A DNA stretch of 43,805 nucleotides. Origin: Paenibacillus glycanilyticus (GTDB lineage: Bacteria; Bacillota; Bacilli; Paenibacillales; Paenibacillaceae). The DNA lies in NCBI RefSeq assembly GCF_030161375.1, contig NZ_BSSQ01000029.1, positions 1-43,805 on the forward strand, given 5' to 3'. Position 1 is the stretch's first letter. Every line of letters starts with the position of its first letter. Of this stretch, positions 15,419 to 23,384 are shown one piece after another. A model generated the notes under the pieces. It did no database searches. It saw nothing but the letters and a program-made list of their open reading frames with translations, and was not told the DNA's origin. A program made the translations under genes and the position numbers.

Positions 15419-16465
15419 TTAAGATAACAATTGTTGCTGTTCATCGATGATAGCGGATATTTCAAGAGCTGCCGCTTCATCCGTAACCAGTACATCATCA
15501 TGCCCAAATTTCATAATCGCCGCTATAGCTTCGCCTTTGCTATTGCCCCCAGCGACACCAATAACAACTTCAGTCTTCACAATATCCTCGAGTCGTAATC
15601 CTACTGTCTGCATTTTGTGAACAACTTCGCCGTTACGGTCGAAATAAAAACCAAATGCTTCGGCCAATGCCCCGTCTGCCGCCATCGCATCCACCAGTTC
15701 AGGGTTCAGCTTTCTGCGCCTGGCCATCACCATAGCGTCCCCGATCCCGTGTACGACGATTCGGGCTCTCCGGACAACTTCGACAATATCGCGGATATTT
15801 GGTTCCTGCATCATGGAGGCGTAAGCTTCATCACCAAGATGATCCGGCACATGAAGCATCCGGTAATTGGCGCCTGTTCGCTTTGCCATCGTAGATGCAA
15901 TGGTATTGGCTTGATAATCGAGACTTTCACCGAGTCCCCCTCTTGCCGGCACGAACCAATTGTTCTTCAAGGGCACTTGCGAGGTTAACTGATTGGCTAC
16001 CTGAGCGATTGTAGTTCCGCCGGTAACCGCCACGACATCGTTTGGCTCCATAGCTTTCTGAAGCACTTGGCAGGCCGCTCTTCCGAGCTCCCGCTTGGAT
16101 TGCTCTGATTCCTCGGAATCGCCTGCGACAACAACAACCTGCGATAATCCGAAGTGACTCCTGATCTTCTCTTCCAGATCGGACAAGCCGAATAACGTCT
16201 TATAGAAGGGTTCCAATTGTTCAAGCAGTTGTTTTCCTGTTTCGCTGATCCGCATTCCCGCTGTATGAATCTCAAGCAGTCCTTGCGATTTCAGAAAATC
16301 CGTCTCTGCCCTCAGCACCCGCTCAGTCATCCCTAAGGAATTCGCGAGTGTCCGCCGGCCGATCAGGTCGGATAACATCACTTGGCGCAATATCAAGTAA
16401 CGCTTCTTCATTACGTCGAGCAAATCTGGGAGAAGCTGCTGCTGCAGCTCAATAATGTGACGCAT
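15419..16465 (-). CDS. cggR: central glycolytic genes regulator
   Basis: A 348-residue DeoR/SorC-type repressor of the gapA operon. The N-terminal helix-turn-helix covers about residues 33-60 (IGRRTLANSLGMTERVLRAE). The remainder is a sugar-phosphate sensing domain with VAVTGGTTIAQVANQL and VVHGIGDAMVMARRR. In B. subtilis, CggR is released from DNA by fructose-1,6-bisphosphate. It is the first gene before gapA, and a matching operator lies just downstream of its promoter at 16518-16553, so it most likely represses itself and gapA. Confidence 0.95.
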   Translation of the reverse strand: MRHIIELQQQLLPDLLDVMKKRYLILRQVMLSDLIGRRTLANSLGMTERVLRAETDFLKSQGLLEIHTAGMRISETGKQLLEQLEPFYKTLFGLSDLEEKIRSHFGLSQVVVVAGDSEESEQSKRELGRAACQVLQKAMEPNDVVAVTGGTTIAQVANQLTSQVPLKNNWFVPARGGLGESLDYQANTIASTMAKRTGANYRMLHVPDHLGDEAYASMMQEPNIRDIVEVVRRARIVVHGIGDAMVMARRRKLNPELVDAMAADGALAEAFGFYFDRNGEVVHKMQTVGLRLEDIVKTEVVIGVAGGNSKGEAIAAIMKFGHDDVLVTDEAAALEISAIIDEQQQLLS

Positions 16466-16517
16466 CCTCTACTTTTCACTCCACCCGTCAATAGGCGTAA
16501 TGGGCTTTCAGGGGATG

Positions 16518-16553
16518 GACGTTAAACGTCCCGCATACTCACTTTAAGTCCCA
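16518..16553 (-). promoter_or_regulatory. CggR operator
   Basis: On the minus strand the pattern is GGGAC-N6-TGAG-N4-CGGGAC-N6-CGTC. The described B. subtilis operator is CGGGAC-N6-TGTC-N4-CGGGAC-N6-TGTC, so spacing is exact and most positions agree. It starts right at the likely transcription start, so the repressor would block elongation, as known for CggR. Confidence 0.8.
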
Positions 16554-16558
16554 CCTTT

Positions 16559-16587
16559 ATTTTAGCTAAAAACAATTCACATGGCAA
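16559..16587 (-). promoter_or_regulatory. cggR-gapA promoter
   Basis: Minus strand: -35 TTGCCA (16587-16582), 17-base spacer, -10 TAAAAT (16564-16559). The CggR operator begins directly after it. Confidence 0.75.
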
Positions 16588-16652
16588 GTAAGCAATCGTG
16601 GATGTAAGCGTTTGTATTCACGATTTGCTCAAATTTATTTTTCTCATCTATC

Positions 16653-16681
16653 TTGCTTTCTACAAATGATTCGCGTATACT
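16653..16681 (+). promoter_or_regulatory. tRNA-Arg promoter
   Basis: -35 TTGCTT (16653-16658), 17-base spacer, -10 TATACT (16676-16681), 30 bases before the tRNA. Confidence 0.7.
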
Positions 16682-16711
16682 AAGTTTTGCTGTTGCTTTG
16701 CAATATGATTT

Positions 16712-16786
16712 GCGCCCGTGGTCCAATGGATATGACGTAGGCCTCCGGAGCCTGAGATCTAGGTTCGATTCCTAGCGGGCGCGCCA
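16712..16786 (+). tRNA. tRNA-Arg (anticodon CCG)
   Basis: A 75-base cloverleaf. The acceptor stem GCGCCCG pairs with CGGGCGC and CCA is encoded. The anticodon loop is CTCCGGA, giving CCG for arginine codon CGG. The T-arm is TAGGTTCGATTCCTA. It has its own promoter and terminator, and lies divergent to cggR, as in B. subtilis where a tRNA-Arg gene is also near this locus. Confidence 0.95.
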
Positions 16787-16819
16787 TTTAACTTACACAT
16801 TAACGCATACATAAATAAG

Positions 16820-16848
16820 AACCGTCCTCGATGAGGACGGTTTTTTTG
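16820..16848 (+). terminator. terminator of tRNA-Arg
   Basis: A hairpin with AACCGTCCTC / GAGGACGGTT arms followed by seven T, 33 bases after the tRNA. Confidence 0.85.
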
Positions 16849-16870
16849 TTTATTTTTTATGTCAGAATAG

Positions 16871-16887
16871 TTTGACTTTCTTTGACT
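16871..16887 (+). promoter_or_regulatory. CtsR operator
   Basis: TTTGACT-TTC-TTTGACT on the plus strand, that is AGTCAAA-GAA-AGTCAAA on the minus strand. This fits the CtsR heptad repeat A/GGTCAAA-NAN-A/GGTCAAA. It covers the clpP -35 box, so CtsR would repress clpP until heat shock. Confidence 0.8.
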
Positions 16888-16910
16888 TTTGTTTGATGAT
16901 CCGCTAGAAT
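16882..16910 (+). promoter_or_regulatory. clpP promoter
   Basis: -35 TTGACT (16882-16887), 17-base spacer, -10 TAGAAT (16905-16910). The -35 box is the second half-site of the CtsR operator. Confidence 0.75.
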
Positions 16911-16962
16911 GGGAATACAGTAATACCATTTGTTATATTTTGAGGAGGGGACTTGGTTGGAT

Positions 16963-17544
16963 ATGAATTTCGTTCCTATGGTTATTGAACAGAGCAATCG
17001 CGGAGAACGCGCCTACGACATTTACTCCCGTCTTCTGAAGGATCGCATCATCTTCCTCGGGTCAGGCGTTAACGATGTAGTGGCCAACTCCATTATTGCT
17101 CAAATGCTGTTCCTGGCAGCAGAAGATCCTGAGAAAGACATCTCACTCTACATTAACAGCCCTGGCGGTTCGATTACGGCGGGCATGGCTATCTATGATA
17201 CGATGCAATACATTAAACCCGATGTTTCGACGATTTGCGTTGGCATGGCCGCTTCGATGGGCGCTTTCCTGTTGACGGCAGGCGCAAAAGGGAAACGTTA
17301 CGCGCTTCCGAACAGCGAAGTAATGATCCATCAGCCGCTTGGCGGCGCTGAAGGCCAAGCAAGCGATATCGAAATCCGCGCCCGCCGCATCATCAAGATG
17401 CGCGACAAGCTGAACGGCATCCTGGCTGATCGTTCCGGTCAACCGCTCGAGCGAATCGAAAAGGATACGGATCGTGATTATTTCATGAGCGCAGAAGAAG
17501 CACGCGAATATGGATTGGTTGATAAAGTTATCGAACGAATCTAA
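16963..17544 (+). CDS. clpP: ATP-dependent Clp protease proteolytic subunit
   Basis: A 193-residue serine protease that forms the double-ring chamber for ClpC, ClpX and ClpE. With the ATG at 16963 the catalytic residues fall at the standard places: Ser98 (GMAASMGAF), His123 (MIHQPLGG) and Asp172 (DTDRD). That supports this start, although a TTG six bases upstream is better spaced from the GAGGAGGGG site. A CtsR operator overlaps the promoter. ClpP also degrades tmRNA-tagged proteins. Confidence 0.97.
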   Translation: MNFVPMVIEQSNRGERAYDIYSRLLKDRIIFLGSGVNDVVANSIIAQMLFLAAEDPEKDISLYINSPGGSITAGMAIYDTMQYIKPDVSTICVGMAASMGAFLLTAGAKGKRYALPNSEVMIHQPLGGAEGQASDIEIRARRIIKMRDKLNGILADRSGQPLERIEKDTDRDYFMSAEEAREYGLVDKVIERI

Positions 17545-17553
17545 TTACAAAAC

Positions 17554-17597
17554 AAAAAGCAGCTGTAACAGGGTCATCACCTGTACAGCTGCTTTTT
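17554..17597. terminator. bidirectional terminator between clpP and the HPr-like gene
   Basis: A hairpin with AGCAGCTGTAACAG / CTGTACAGCTGCT arms and runs of A on one side and T on the other. It serves clpP on the plus strand and the HPr-like gene on the minus strand. Confidence 0.85.
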
Positions 17598-17694
17598 TGC
17601 TCTGCATCACAAGTTAAACAAGAAAAAGGACCCTCCCATAGTCATCCAAGATGACCTTTCGGAAATGCCCTCTTCTCGCTCGTTCATGAACTTC

Positions 17695-17964
17695 TTATTG
17701 GTTCTCCAGCTCTTCTTTGCTGACGAGTGCGACTAAAGCGTTTACAGCCTGCTCTGCGTCCGAGCCCTCTGCGCTAATGTAAATCTCCGTGCCCGAGCTG
17801 ATCGCCAGGCTCATGATACCCATAATGGATTTCGCATTAACTTTTTTGTCGTCTTTCTCAACAAATACTTCGGAGGAAAATTTGTTCGCTTCTTGAACGA
17901 ATAATGCGGCAGGTCTAGCGTGCAGACCTGTTTTAAGACGAACGACAACCGGTAGCCTTGTCAT
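17695..17964 (-). CDS. HPr family phosphocarrier at the crh locus, with both His15 and Ser46
   Basis: An 89-residue HPr-fold protein. It sits directly after whiA-yvcK-rapZ, exactly where B. subtilis has crh. Crh carries Gln at position 15 and cannot take part in phosphotransfer. Here residue 15 is His (TGLHARPA), as in true HPr, and Ser46 (NAKSIMGIMSL), the site for HprK, is also present. It may therefore be phosphorylated by both enzyme I and HprK and may serve as the main HPr or as a dual-function protein. HprK is encoded in the same window (35627-36565). The ATG at 17964 follows AGGGGG with good spacing. An ATG nine bases upstream overlaps that site. A promoter lies at 18089-18117. Confidence 0.93.
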   Translation of the reverse strand: MTRLPVVVRLKTGLHARPAALFVQEANKFSSEVFVEKDDKKVNAKSIMGIMSLAISSGTEIYISAEGSDAEQAVNALVALVSKEELENQ

Positions 17965-18088
17965 GGTAACCATACCCCCTATACTATAATAAGTCCGGCA
18001 AGCAGCTGTCCGCTTTGGCGGATTGTTCGCTTCATGCTTAGCCTGACATCACTAAAAACGTAATAAGACTTTTTGTTCATATTATATC

Positions 18089-18117
18089 ATTATACCATCT
18101 GATGCACTAGGTTAAAA
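18089..18117 (-). promoter_or_regulatory. candidate promoter of the HPr-like gene
   Basis: Minus strand: -10 TATAAT (18094-18089) with TGG before it (extended -10), a 17-base spacer and a weak -35 TTTTAA (18117-18112). It would leave a leader of about 118 bases. Confidence 0.5.
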
Positions 18118-18119
18118 GT

Positions 18120-19049
18120 TTAGCTGTTTCGGATTTTTTCCGCAAGCTCATCAATTTTCCGCAGACGGTGGTTTACGCCCGATTTGCTGACGGCGCCTTT
18201 AAGCATCTCGCCAACTTCCTTCAGATTCATATCGGGATGTTGCAGCCTGATTTCCGCGACTTCTCTAAGCTTGTCTGGAAGGTTGTTCAGACCGATTTCC
18301 TTTTGCAGCAGCTTGATATTATCAATTTGCCTAACCGCCGCACCAATCGTTTTGTTCAAATTGGCCGTTTCGCAATTCACGATCCGGTTAACGGAGTTGC
18401 GCATATCCCGCATGATCCGCACATCCTCGAATTTGAATAACGCCTGATGAGCGCCAATGATGTTCAGCAGCTCGATAATTTTCTCGCCCTCTTTGATGTA
18501 GAACACAAAGCCTTTTTTCCGCTCGATACATCTTGCGTTTAGTCCGAATTTGTTCGCCAGCTCGACCAGCGCTTCGCAGTGCTCCTCATACATCGATGAA
18601 ATTTCAAGATGGTAAGAGGAACCTTCCGGGTTGTTCACTGATCCGCCCGCCAAAAAGGCGCCACGCAAATAAGATCGTTTGCAGCAAGACTTCTTGATGA
18701 TTTCTTTATCAATGCCCAAATTAAACACAAAACCCTCGGATACAATTCTCAGCTCACTTAGTATTTCCTGTACTTTCGTCGGAATTCTAACGATATATAC
18801 ATTATTTTTTTTCAACCGCATTTTTTTGCGGACGAGGAGCTCTGTATGAACCTCAAAATGCCTCTTTATCAAGGAGTAGATCCGACGGGCAATTGCTGCG
18901 TTTTCAGTTGAGATGTCGAGGACGACTTTGCGGCTGGATACACTTACGGAGCCGTTCATTCGAATGAGCGCAGACAATTCAGCCCGCTCGCAGCAGGTAT
19001 CCGCCTCAATCATCGTCAGCTCTTTCTTCGTCTGGGCCGCAAATGACAT
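18120..19049 (-). CDS. whiA: WhiA-family DNA-binding protein
   Basis: A 309-residue protein with an N-terminal pair of LAGLIDADG-like homing endonuclease domains (CCKRSYLRGAFLAGGSVNNPEGSSYHLEI) without the endonuclease acidic residues, and a C-terminal helix-turn-helix (LREVAEIRLQHPDMNLKEVGEMLKGAVSKSGVNHRLRKI). In Streptomyces it controls sporulation. In B. subtilis it affects cell division and chromosome segregation. It lies seven bases after yvcK, in the rapZ-yvcK-whiA operon. Confidence 0.95.
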   Translation of the reverse strand: MSFAAQTKKELTMIEADTCCERAELSALIRMNGSVSVSSRKVVLDISTENAAIARRIYSLIKRHFEVHTELLVRKKMRLKKNNVYIVRIPTKVQEILSELRIVSEGFVFNLGIDKEIIKKSCCKRSYLRGAFLAGGSVNNPEGSSYHLEISSMYEEHCEALVELANKFGLNARCIERKKGFVFYIKEGEKIIELLNIIGAHQALFKFEDVRIMRDMRNSVNRIVNCETANLNKTIGAAVRQIDNIKLLQKEIGLNNLPDKLREVAEIRLQHPDMNLKEVGEMLKGAVSKSGVNHRLRKIDELAEKIRNS

Positions 19050-19056
19050 CGCTTGT

Positions 19057-20043
19057 TCACCTCTTTCTTAACATCCAGTTTTCCACTAACTTATAAATAT
19101 GATGACTCAGCCGTTCGGCATCATGGCGCAGGAAGGTGCGATACAATACGAGACGGTCGGCAATGACCTCGGGTCCCATCCGGGTCACTTCGTCAATATC
19201 GAGCGTCACTTGCTTTGCACCCATCTCCGCGTACTTGTCTGCTACCTCAGGCGGGATCTCTCCGTCATTCACGAGTACGTAATCAAACAGCCGATGGCCG
19301 ATATGATCCTGTACCGCTTTAATATGATCGCTGACGGAATAACCGTCCGTCTCGCCTGGCTGTGTCATCACGTTGCATACAAACAGCTTCACCGCTGTTG
19401 AATCCACGATCGCTTGCGCCAGCCTAGGCACGAGCAGATTCGGAATAATGCTCGTGTATAAGCTGCCGGGACCGATCAGGATCGCATCGGCCTGCTCTAT
19501 CGCTTCAATGGCTTCCGGCAGCGGCTCAACATCATCGGGCTCGACAAATACCCGTTTGATTTTTTTGCCTGCCTTCGGAATTAGCGATTCTCCAACCACG
19601 ATAGTGCCATCGGTCATCTCCGCACTCAGCACAATAGCCCGGCCCGCTGCAGGGAGCACTCTCCCGCGCACAGCCAGTACTTTGCTGAGTTCGCGAATAC
19701 CCGTTACGAAGTCGCCCGCAATATCCGTCATCGCAGCCAGCATCAGATTGCCAAGACTATGTCCGGCAAGTCCGGTACCGCTCGAGAATCGATATTGAAG
19801 CACTTCAGTCAATAACGGTTCGGCATCCGCAAGCGCCATAATGACGTTGCGGATGTCCCCCGGCGGGGGAATTTGCAGCTCGTTGCGCAATATGCCTGAG
19901 CTGCCGCCGTCATCGGCAACCGTTACGATTGCCGTAATATCGATCGGCTTCTCCTTAAGCCCACGCAGCATAACGGACAGACCCGTGCCGCCGCCTACCA
20001 CAACAATCTTAGGCCGTCTTAGAATTTTATGCCTACTTTGCAT
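19057..20043 (-). CDS. yvcK: gluconeogenesis factor YvcK
   Basis: A 328-residue member of the CofD/UPF0052 family with the nucleotide-binding N-terminus VVVGGGTGLSVMLRGLK and the DDGGSSG and PPGDIRNV motifs. B. subtilis YvcK binds UDP-sugars, is needed on gluconeogenic carbon sources, and influences cell-wall synthesis. It starts 12 bases after rapZ and ends seven bases before whiA. Confidence 0.95.
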   Translation of the reverse strand: MQSRHKILRRPKIVVVGGGTGLSVMLRGLKEKPIDITAIVTVADDGGSSGILRNELQIPPPGDIRNVIMALADAEPLLTEVLQYRFSSGTGLAGHSLGNLMLAAMTDIAGDFVTGIRELSKVLAVRGRVLPAAGRAIVLSAEMTDGTIVVGESLIPKAGKKIKRVFVEPDDVEPLPEAIEAIEQADAILIGPGSLYTSIIPNLLVPRLAQAIVDSTAVKLFVCNVMTQPGETDGYSVSDHIKAVQDHIGHRLFDYVLVNDGEIPPEVADKYAEMGAKQVTLDIDEVTRMGPEVIADRLVLYRTFLRHDAERLSHHIYKLVENWMLRKR

Positions 20044-20055
20044 CGTATCACCCCG

Positions 20056-20940
20056 TTAATGCTTATCACGGTCAGCATCGCGGTGGCTGACGCGTACCCG
20101 TTCCGTATCACTGCTGCCGAGCATGCGACCCAAATATTCCGCAATCGCAACCGAGCGGTGTTTGCCGCCCGTACACCCGATCCCGATAACAACCTGGCTC
20201 TTGCCTTCTTTATGGTAAAGAGGGAGAAGAAACTGAAGCATATCGAGCAGCTTGGTCAGAAAGGCTTGCGTCTCCGGCCATTTCATCACATAATCATATA
20301 CTTCCGGATTTTGCCCGGTGTTTGGACGCAAATGCTCTACATAATGAGGGTTCGGCAAAAAGCGCACATCATAAATCAAATCGGCATCAATCGGAATGCC
20401 GTATTTGAAACCAAAGGAAGTCACGTTCACGGAAAGGCTGTTGCTCTCCAGATTCGTAAACCGGGAAATAATCCGTTCTTTAAGCAGGGCAGGCTTAATC
20501 GTGCTCGTATCGATGACCTGCGAAGCCGAACCCTTCAGATCCTCCAGCATTCGTCTCTCGAGACGAATGCCTTCCAGCGGCATGCCCTCAGGAGCAAGCG
20601 GATGACGCCGGCGGCTTTCCTTGTAACGCTGAACCAGCACTTCATCCGTTGCATCAAGGAACAGAATTTCGCAGCTGATCGTGTAATGTTCTTTTATGAA
20701 ATTTAATGATTCCGATAATGCCGTGAAGAACTCGCGACCCCTAAGGTCAATAACAAGAGCTACTTTGCCGATCTTGCCGTTTGACTGCTCAATCAGCTCT
20801 GCAAATTTCGGGATAAGCACCGGCGGTAAATTATCAACGCAGAAAAAGCCAAGATCCTCAAGGCTCTGTACGGCGATCGTCTTGCCAGCGCCGGACATCC
20901 CCGTAATGATTACAAGCTTTGACATTGTTCCCGTTTCCAT
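20056..20940 (-). CDS. rapZ: RNase adapter / nucleotide-binding protein RapZ
   Basis: A 294-residue protein (YvcJ in B. subtilis). The Walker A motif GMSGAGKT spans residues 14-21, ALVIDLRGREFF is Walker B-like, and the C-terminal domain has FGFKYGIPIDADLIYDVRFLPNP and GIGCTGGKHRSV. In E. coli RapZ guides RNase E to GlmZ. In B. subtilis YvcJ affects competence, and it binds and hydrolyses nucleotides. The ATG at 20940 follows AAGAGGG. It is the first gene of rapZ-yvcK-whiA, 43 bases after glk. Confidence 0.95.
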   Translation of the reverse strand: METGTMSKLVIITGMSGAGKTIAVQSLEDLGFFCVDNLPPVLIPKFAELIEQSNGKIGKVALVIDLRGREFFTALSESLNFIKEHYTISCEILFLDATDEVLVQRYKESRRRHPLAPEGMPLEGIRLERRMLEDLKGSASQVIDTSTIKPALLKERIISRFTNLESNSLSVNVTSFGFKYGIPIDADLIYDVRFLPNPHYVEHLRPNTGQNPEVYDYVMKWPETQAFLTKLLDMLQFLLPLYHKEGKSQVVIGIGCTGGKHRSVAIAEYLGRMLGSSDTERVRVSHRDADRDKH

Positions 20941-20983
20941 TGCTGCACCCTCTTTCCCCATCGTAAAGCTGTTTATGTTCAGA

Positions 20984-21934
20984 CTAGGACCGCAAAATGA
21001 GACCTGCTGCGCCTACCACGCCGGCATTGTTGCCAAGCGTAGCTGCAACGATCTTAACGCCTTCCTGTGCTTCTTTCTGAGTATACTTGCTGAATACTTC
21101 GCGAATTTGGTCGAACAGGAAATCGCCTGCTTTCGACACGCCGCCGCCAATGATGAAGCATTCCGGATTCAGTACAACGGCCATAAGCGCCATCGACTTG
21201 CCCAGGTAATAAGCTGCACGGCTAACGATACGAGCCGCTACTTCATCGCCTGCTTTTGCAGCGTCAATAACGTCTTTCGCCATAATGTCTTCTACGGTAG
21301 CAAGAGTTGTACGGTCGCCACGCTCAACAGCGTCCTTCGCCATGCGGATAATGCCCGTAGCCGAAGATACGGTCTCGAGGCAGCCCATTTTGCCGCAGCC
21401 GCATTGAATGGCTTCCAGATCAGGAACGATTGCAATGTGACCCAGCTCGCCGGCCATGCCCGCAAAGCCTTCTACGATTTTGCCGCCGATAATAATACCG
21501 CCGCCTACGCCGGTACCAAGCGTATAACATACGCAGTTGTCGACGCCTTTGCCCGCGCCTGCCCAAGCTTCGCCAAGCGCCGCAACGTTTGCGTCATTAT
21601 TGACAAGGATTTTTACCTTAAGCTCTTGCTCAAGGAAAGATTTCAAGTGTACATTCACAAGCGGAAGGTTTGCGGAATATTTCACAATCCCGTTCGGAAT
21701 GTCCAGGAAGCCAGCGATGCCAATGCCTACACCCTCAACCTGTTCCCAAGCAAACGGAGATTCCGCTACGATGTTACGCACGTATTGCGCAATATTATGA
21801 AGGATGGTGTCCGTACCTTTACTCGTTTCCGTCGGCCCTTCGTAAGTATGAAGAAGCTCCCCCTCCACATTACAAATCCCAACTTTAATAGCGGTGCCGC
21901 CGACATCGACTCCAACGTAAATCTTCTCAGACAT
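20984..21934 (-). CDS. glk: ROK family glucokinase
   Basis: A 316-residue cytoplasmic kinase that makes glucose 6-phosphate. The ATP motif GVDVGGTAIKVGI is N-terminal, NNDANVAALGE contains the catalytic Asp, ELGHIAI is followed by the zinc site CGCGKMGCLETVSS, and the C-terminal half contains IGGGVS. The ATG follows GAGGTGG. It takes the place of the Nudix gene yvcI in the B. subtilis gene order. The upstream neighbour trxB has its own terminator. Confidence 0.93.
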   Translation of the reverse strand: MSEKIYVGVDVGGTAIKVGICNVEGELLHTYEGPTETSKGTDTILHNIAQYVRNIVAESPFAWEQVEGVGIGIAGFLDIPNGIVKYSANLPLVNVHLKSFLEQELKVKILVNNDANVAALGEAWAGAGKGVDNCVCYTLGTGVGGGIIIGGKIVEGFAGMAGELGHIAIVPDLEAIQCGCGKMGCLETVSSATGIIRMAKDAVERGDRTTLATVEDIMAKDVIDAAKAGDEVAARIVSRAAYYLGKSMALMAVVLNPECFIIGGGVSKAGDFLFDQIREVFSKYTQKEAQEGVKIVAATLGNNAGVVGAAGLILRS

Positions 21935-22052
21935 TACTAGTCCACCTCATTAATATGTTATCTACTCTTTAACCAACTATAAGCCAATGCCCTATTCCGG
22001 TCAAGATAATCGCCGTCCCAGTGTTTCCCTTTTGCAATCGTAATTTGACAGG

Positions 22053-22083
22053 AAAAAGCCCTCTCCGTGAGAGGAAAGGGCTG
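22053..22083 (-). terminator. terminator of trxB
   Basis: A hairpin with AGCCCT / AGGGCT arms and a T run on the minus strand, just after the trxB stop. Confidence 0.8.
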
Positions 22084-22098
22084 ACTTGTTCTCGCGTG

Positions 22099-23028
22099 TT
22101 AATGCGATCCGTTGCTCTCAAGGAAACGTTCGCAATCAAGCGCCGCCATACAGCCGCTGCCTGCTGCCGTAATCGCCTGGCGGTATTTGTTATCCTGTAC
22201 GTCGCCGCAAGCGAATACGCCGGGCACGTTAGTCTCCGAGCTGCCCGGCTTTACGGTAATGTAGCCGTGCTCATCGGTATCGATTTGGCCGTTCAGGAAT
22301 TTCGTATTTGGCGTATGGCCAATTGCGATAAAGATACCGTCCGTTTGGATGACTTCTTCTTCGCCAGTCTCGTTATTACGGACCTTCAGGCCCGTAACGC
22401 CCATTCCGCCTGCTTCCACTCCAACCGGCGTACGATTCAGGCTCCAGCTGATTTTCTCATTGTCTCGGGCACGGTCTTGCATGATTTTCGAAGCGCGCAG
22501 CTCATCGCGGCGGTTTACAAGCTCAACATTGGTTGCGAAACGAGTAAGGAAGTTCGCCTCCTCCATCGCGGAATCGCCGCCGCCAACAACGACAATCTTT
22601 TTGCCCCGGAAGAAGAAGCCATCGCAGGTTGCGCAGGTGCTGACACCGCGTCCAACGTTGTCCTTCTCGCCGGGAATGCCTAACCATTTGGCCGAAGCGC
22701 CTGTGGAGATAATGATGGTCTCGCCAACGAATTCGCCTTTGCCTTCTACTTGAAGCTTGAACGGACGCTGGGACATATCCACGCTATTCACCCAGCCAGT
22801 CATGAACTCCGCGCCGAAACGTTCAGCTTGCTTCCGCATATTGGCCATCAAATCAGGGCCCATGATACCTTCTGGGAAACCAGGGAAATTCTCAACCTCG
22901 GTTGTTGTTGTAAGCTGGCCGCCCGGCTCAGGTCCTTCAATAACGAGAGGTTTCATGTTTGCGCGTGCCAGATAAATCGCTGCTGTAAGTCCGGCTGGGC
23001 CGGTTCCGATAATAATGGATTTGTACAT
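22099..23028 (-). CDS. trxB: thioredoxin reductase
   Basis: A 309-residue flavoprotein that uses NADPH to reduce thioredoxin. FAD binding is shown by IIGTGPAGLTAAIYLARAN at the N-terminus and GVFACGDVQDNKYRQ at the C-terminus. NADPH binding is shown by VVVGGGDSAMEEANFL. The redox-active cysteines are in CATCDGFFF (about residue 135). I chose the ATG at 23028 because it follows AGGAGG. An in-frame longer reading frame begins in the palindrome upstream and has no family support. The gene lies in the conserved yvcD-trxB order. Confidence 0.97.
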   Translation of the reverse strand: MYKSIIIGTGPAGLTAAIYLARANMKPLVIEGPEPGGQLTTTTEVENFPGFPEGIMGPDLMANMRKQAERFGAEFMTGWVNSVDMSQRPFKLQVEGKGEFVGETIIISTGASAKWLGIPGEKDNVGRGVSTCATCDGFFFRGKKIVVVGGGDSAMEEANFLTRFATNVELVNRRDELRASKIMQDRARDNEKISWSLNRTPVGVEAGGMGVTGLKVRNNETGEEEVIQTDGIFIAIGHTPNTKFLNGQIDTDEHGYITVKPGSSETNVPGVFACGDVQDNKYRQAITAAGSGCMAALDCERFLESNGSH

Positions 23029-23054
23029 GGTTGTCCTCCTAAAGTTGCGCACTT

Positions 23055-23220
23055 TTTGAACCGCACATGATGCCGCTGCACGAACATAACGTACTTCCGA
23101 TCGCTGTTGTCCTCGAATTTCTTGATTCCAATGTTGCGGTTGAAATTCGATGGACAAAGGCGAACGCTACGCTTCTCCAGTACGTTATGTTCGCTCCGCT
23201 CACATTTTTGCGGAACAATA
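23055..23220. repeat. imperfect palindromic element upstream of trxB
   Basis: About 165 bases that can fold into one long hairpin. The arm CGAACATAACGTACT (23081-23095) pairs perfectly with 23179-23193. TTGTCC + CGAATTTC (23107-23121) pairs with 23142-23157 with one bulge. A weaker outer pair is CCGCA (23061-23065) with TGCGG (23209-23213). There is no reading frame worth noting. Its size and shape suggest a miniature inverted-repeat or REP-like mobile element, or an RNA structure in the trxB leader. Confidence 0.6.
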
Positions 23221-23240
23221 AACTGCAATAATTTAAGTCG

Positions 23241-23260
23241 TCCAACCACTGGTGGTTGGA
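23241..23260. repeat. short perfect inverted repeat
   Basis: TCCAACCAC-TG-GTGGTTGGA, nine-base arms with a two-base centre. It lies at the end of the palindromic element and may be a regulator site or part of that element. Confidence 0.5.
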
Positions 23261-23274
23261 GAGGGGAAAGATAA

Positions 23275-23313
23275 GGGCAAACTTAGATAGCTTTATTATA
23301 TCTAAGTTTGCCC
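23275..23313. repeat. perfect 15-bp hairpin
   Basis: GGGCAAACTTAGATA pairs perfectly with 23299-23313 around a nine-base loop. No strong T run follows on either strand, so it is not a clear terminator. It may help end transcription together with the hairpin at 23323-23360. Confidence 0.6.
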
Positions 23314-23322
23314 TGGAAAGAC

Positions 23323-23360
23323 AAAACGCACTTAGGGAACCTTATCCTCAGTGCGTTTTT
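23323..23360 (-). terminator. terminator of the TPR protein gene
   Basis: A hairpin with AAAACGCACT / AGTGCGTTTT arms and T residues on both strands, 25 bases after the TPR gene stop. Confidence 0.75.
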
Positions 23361-23384
23361 GAAAGGCGATACGAATTTGTTGTT

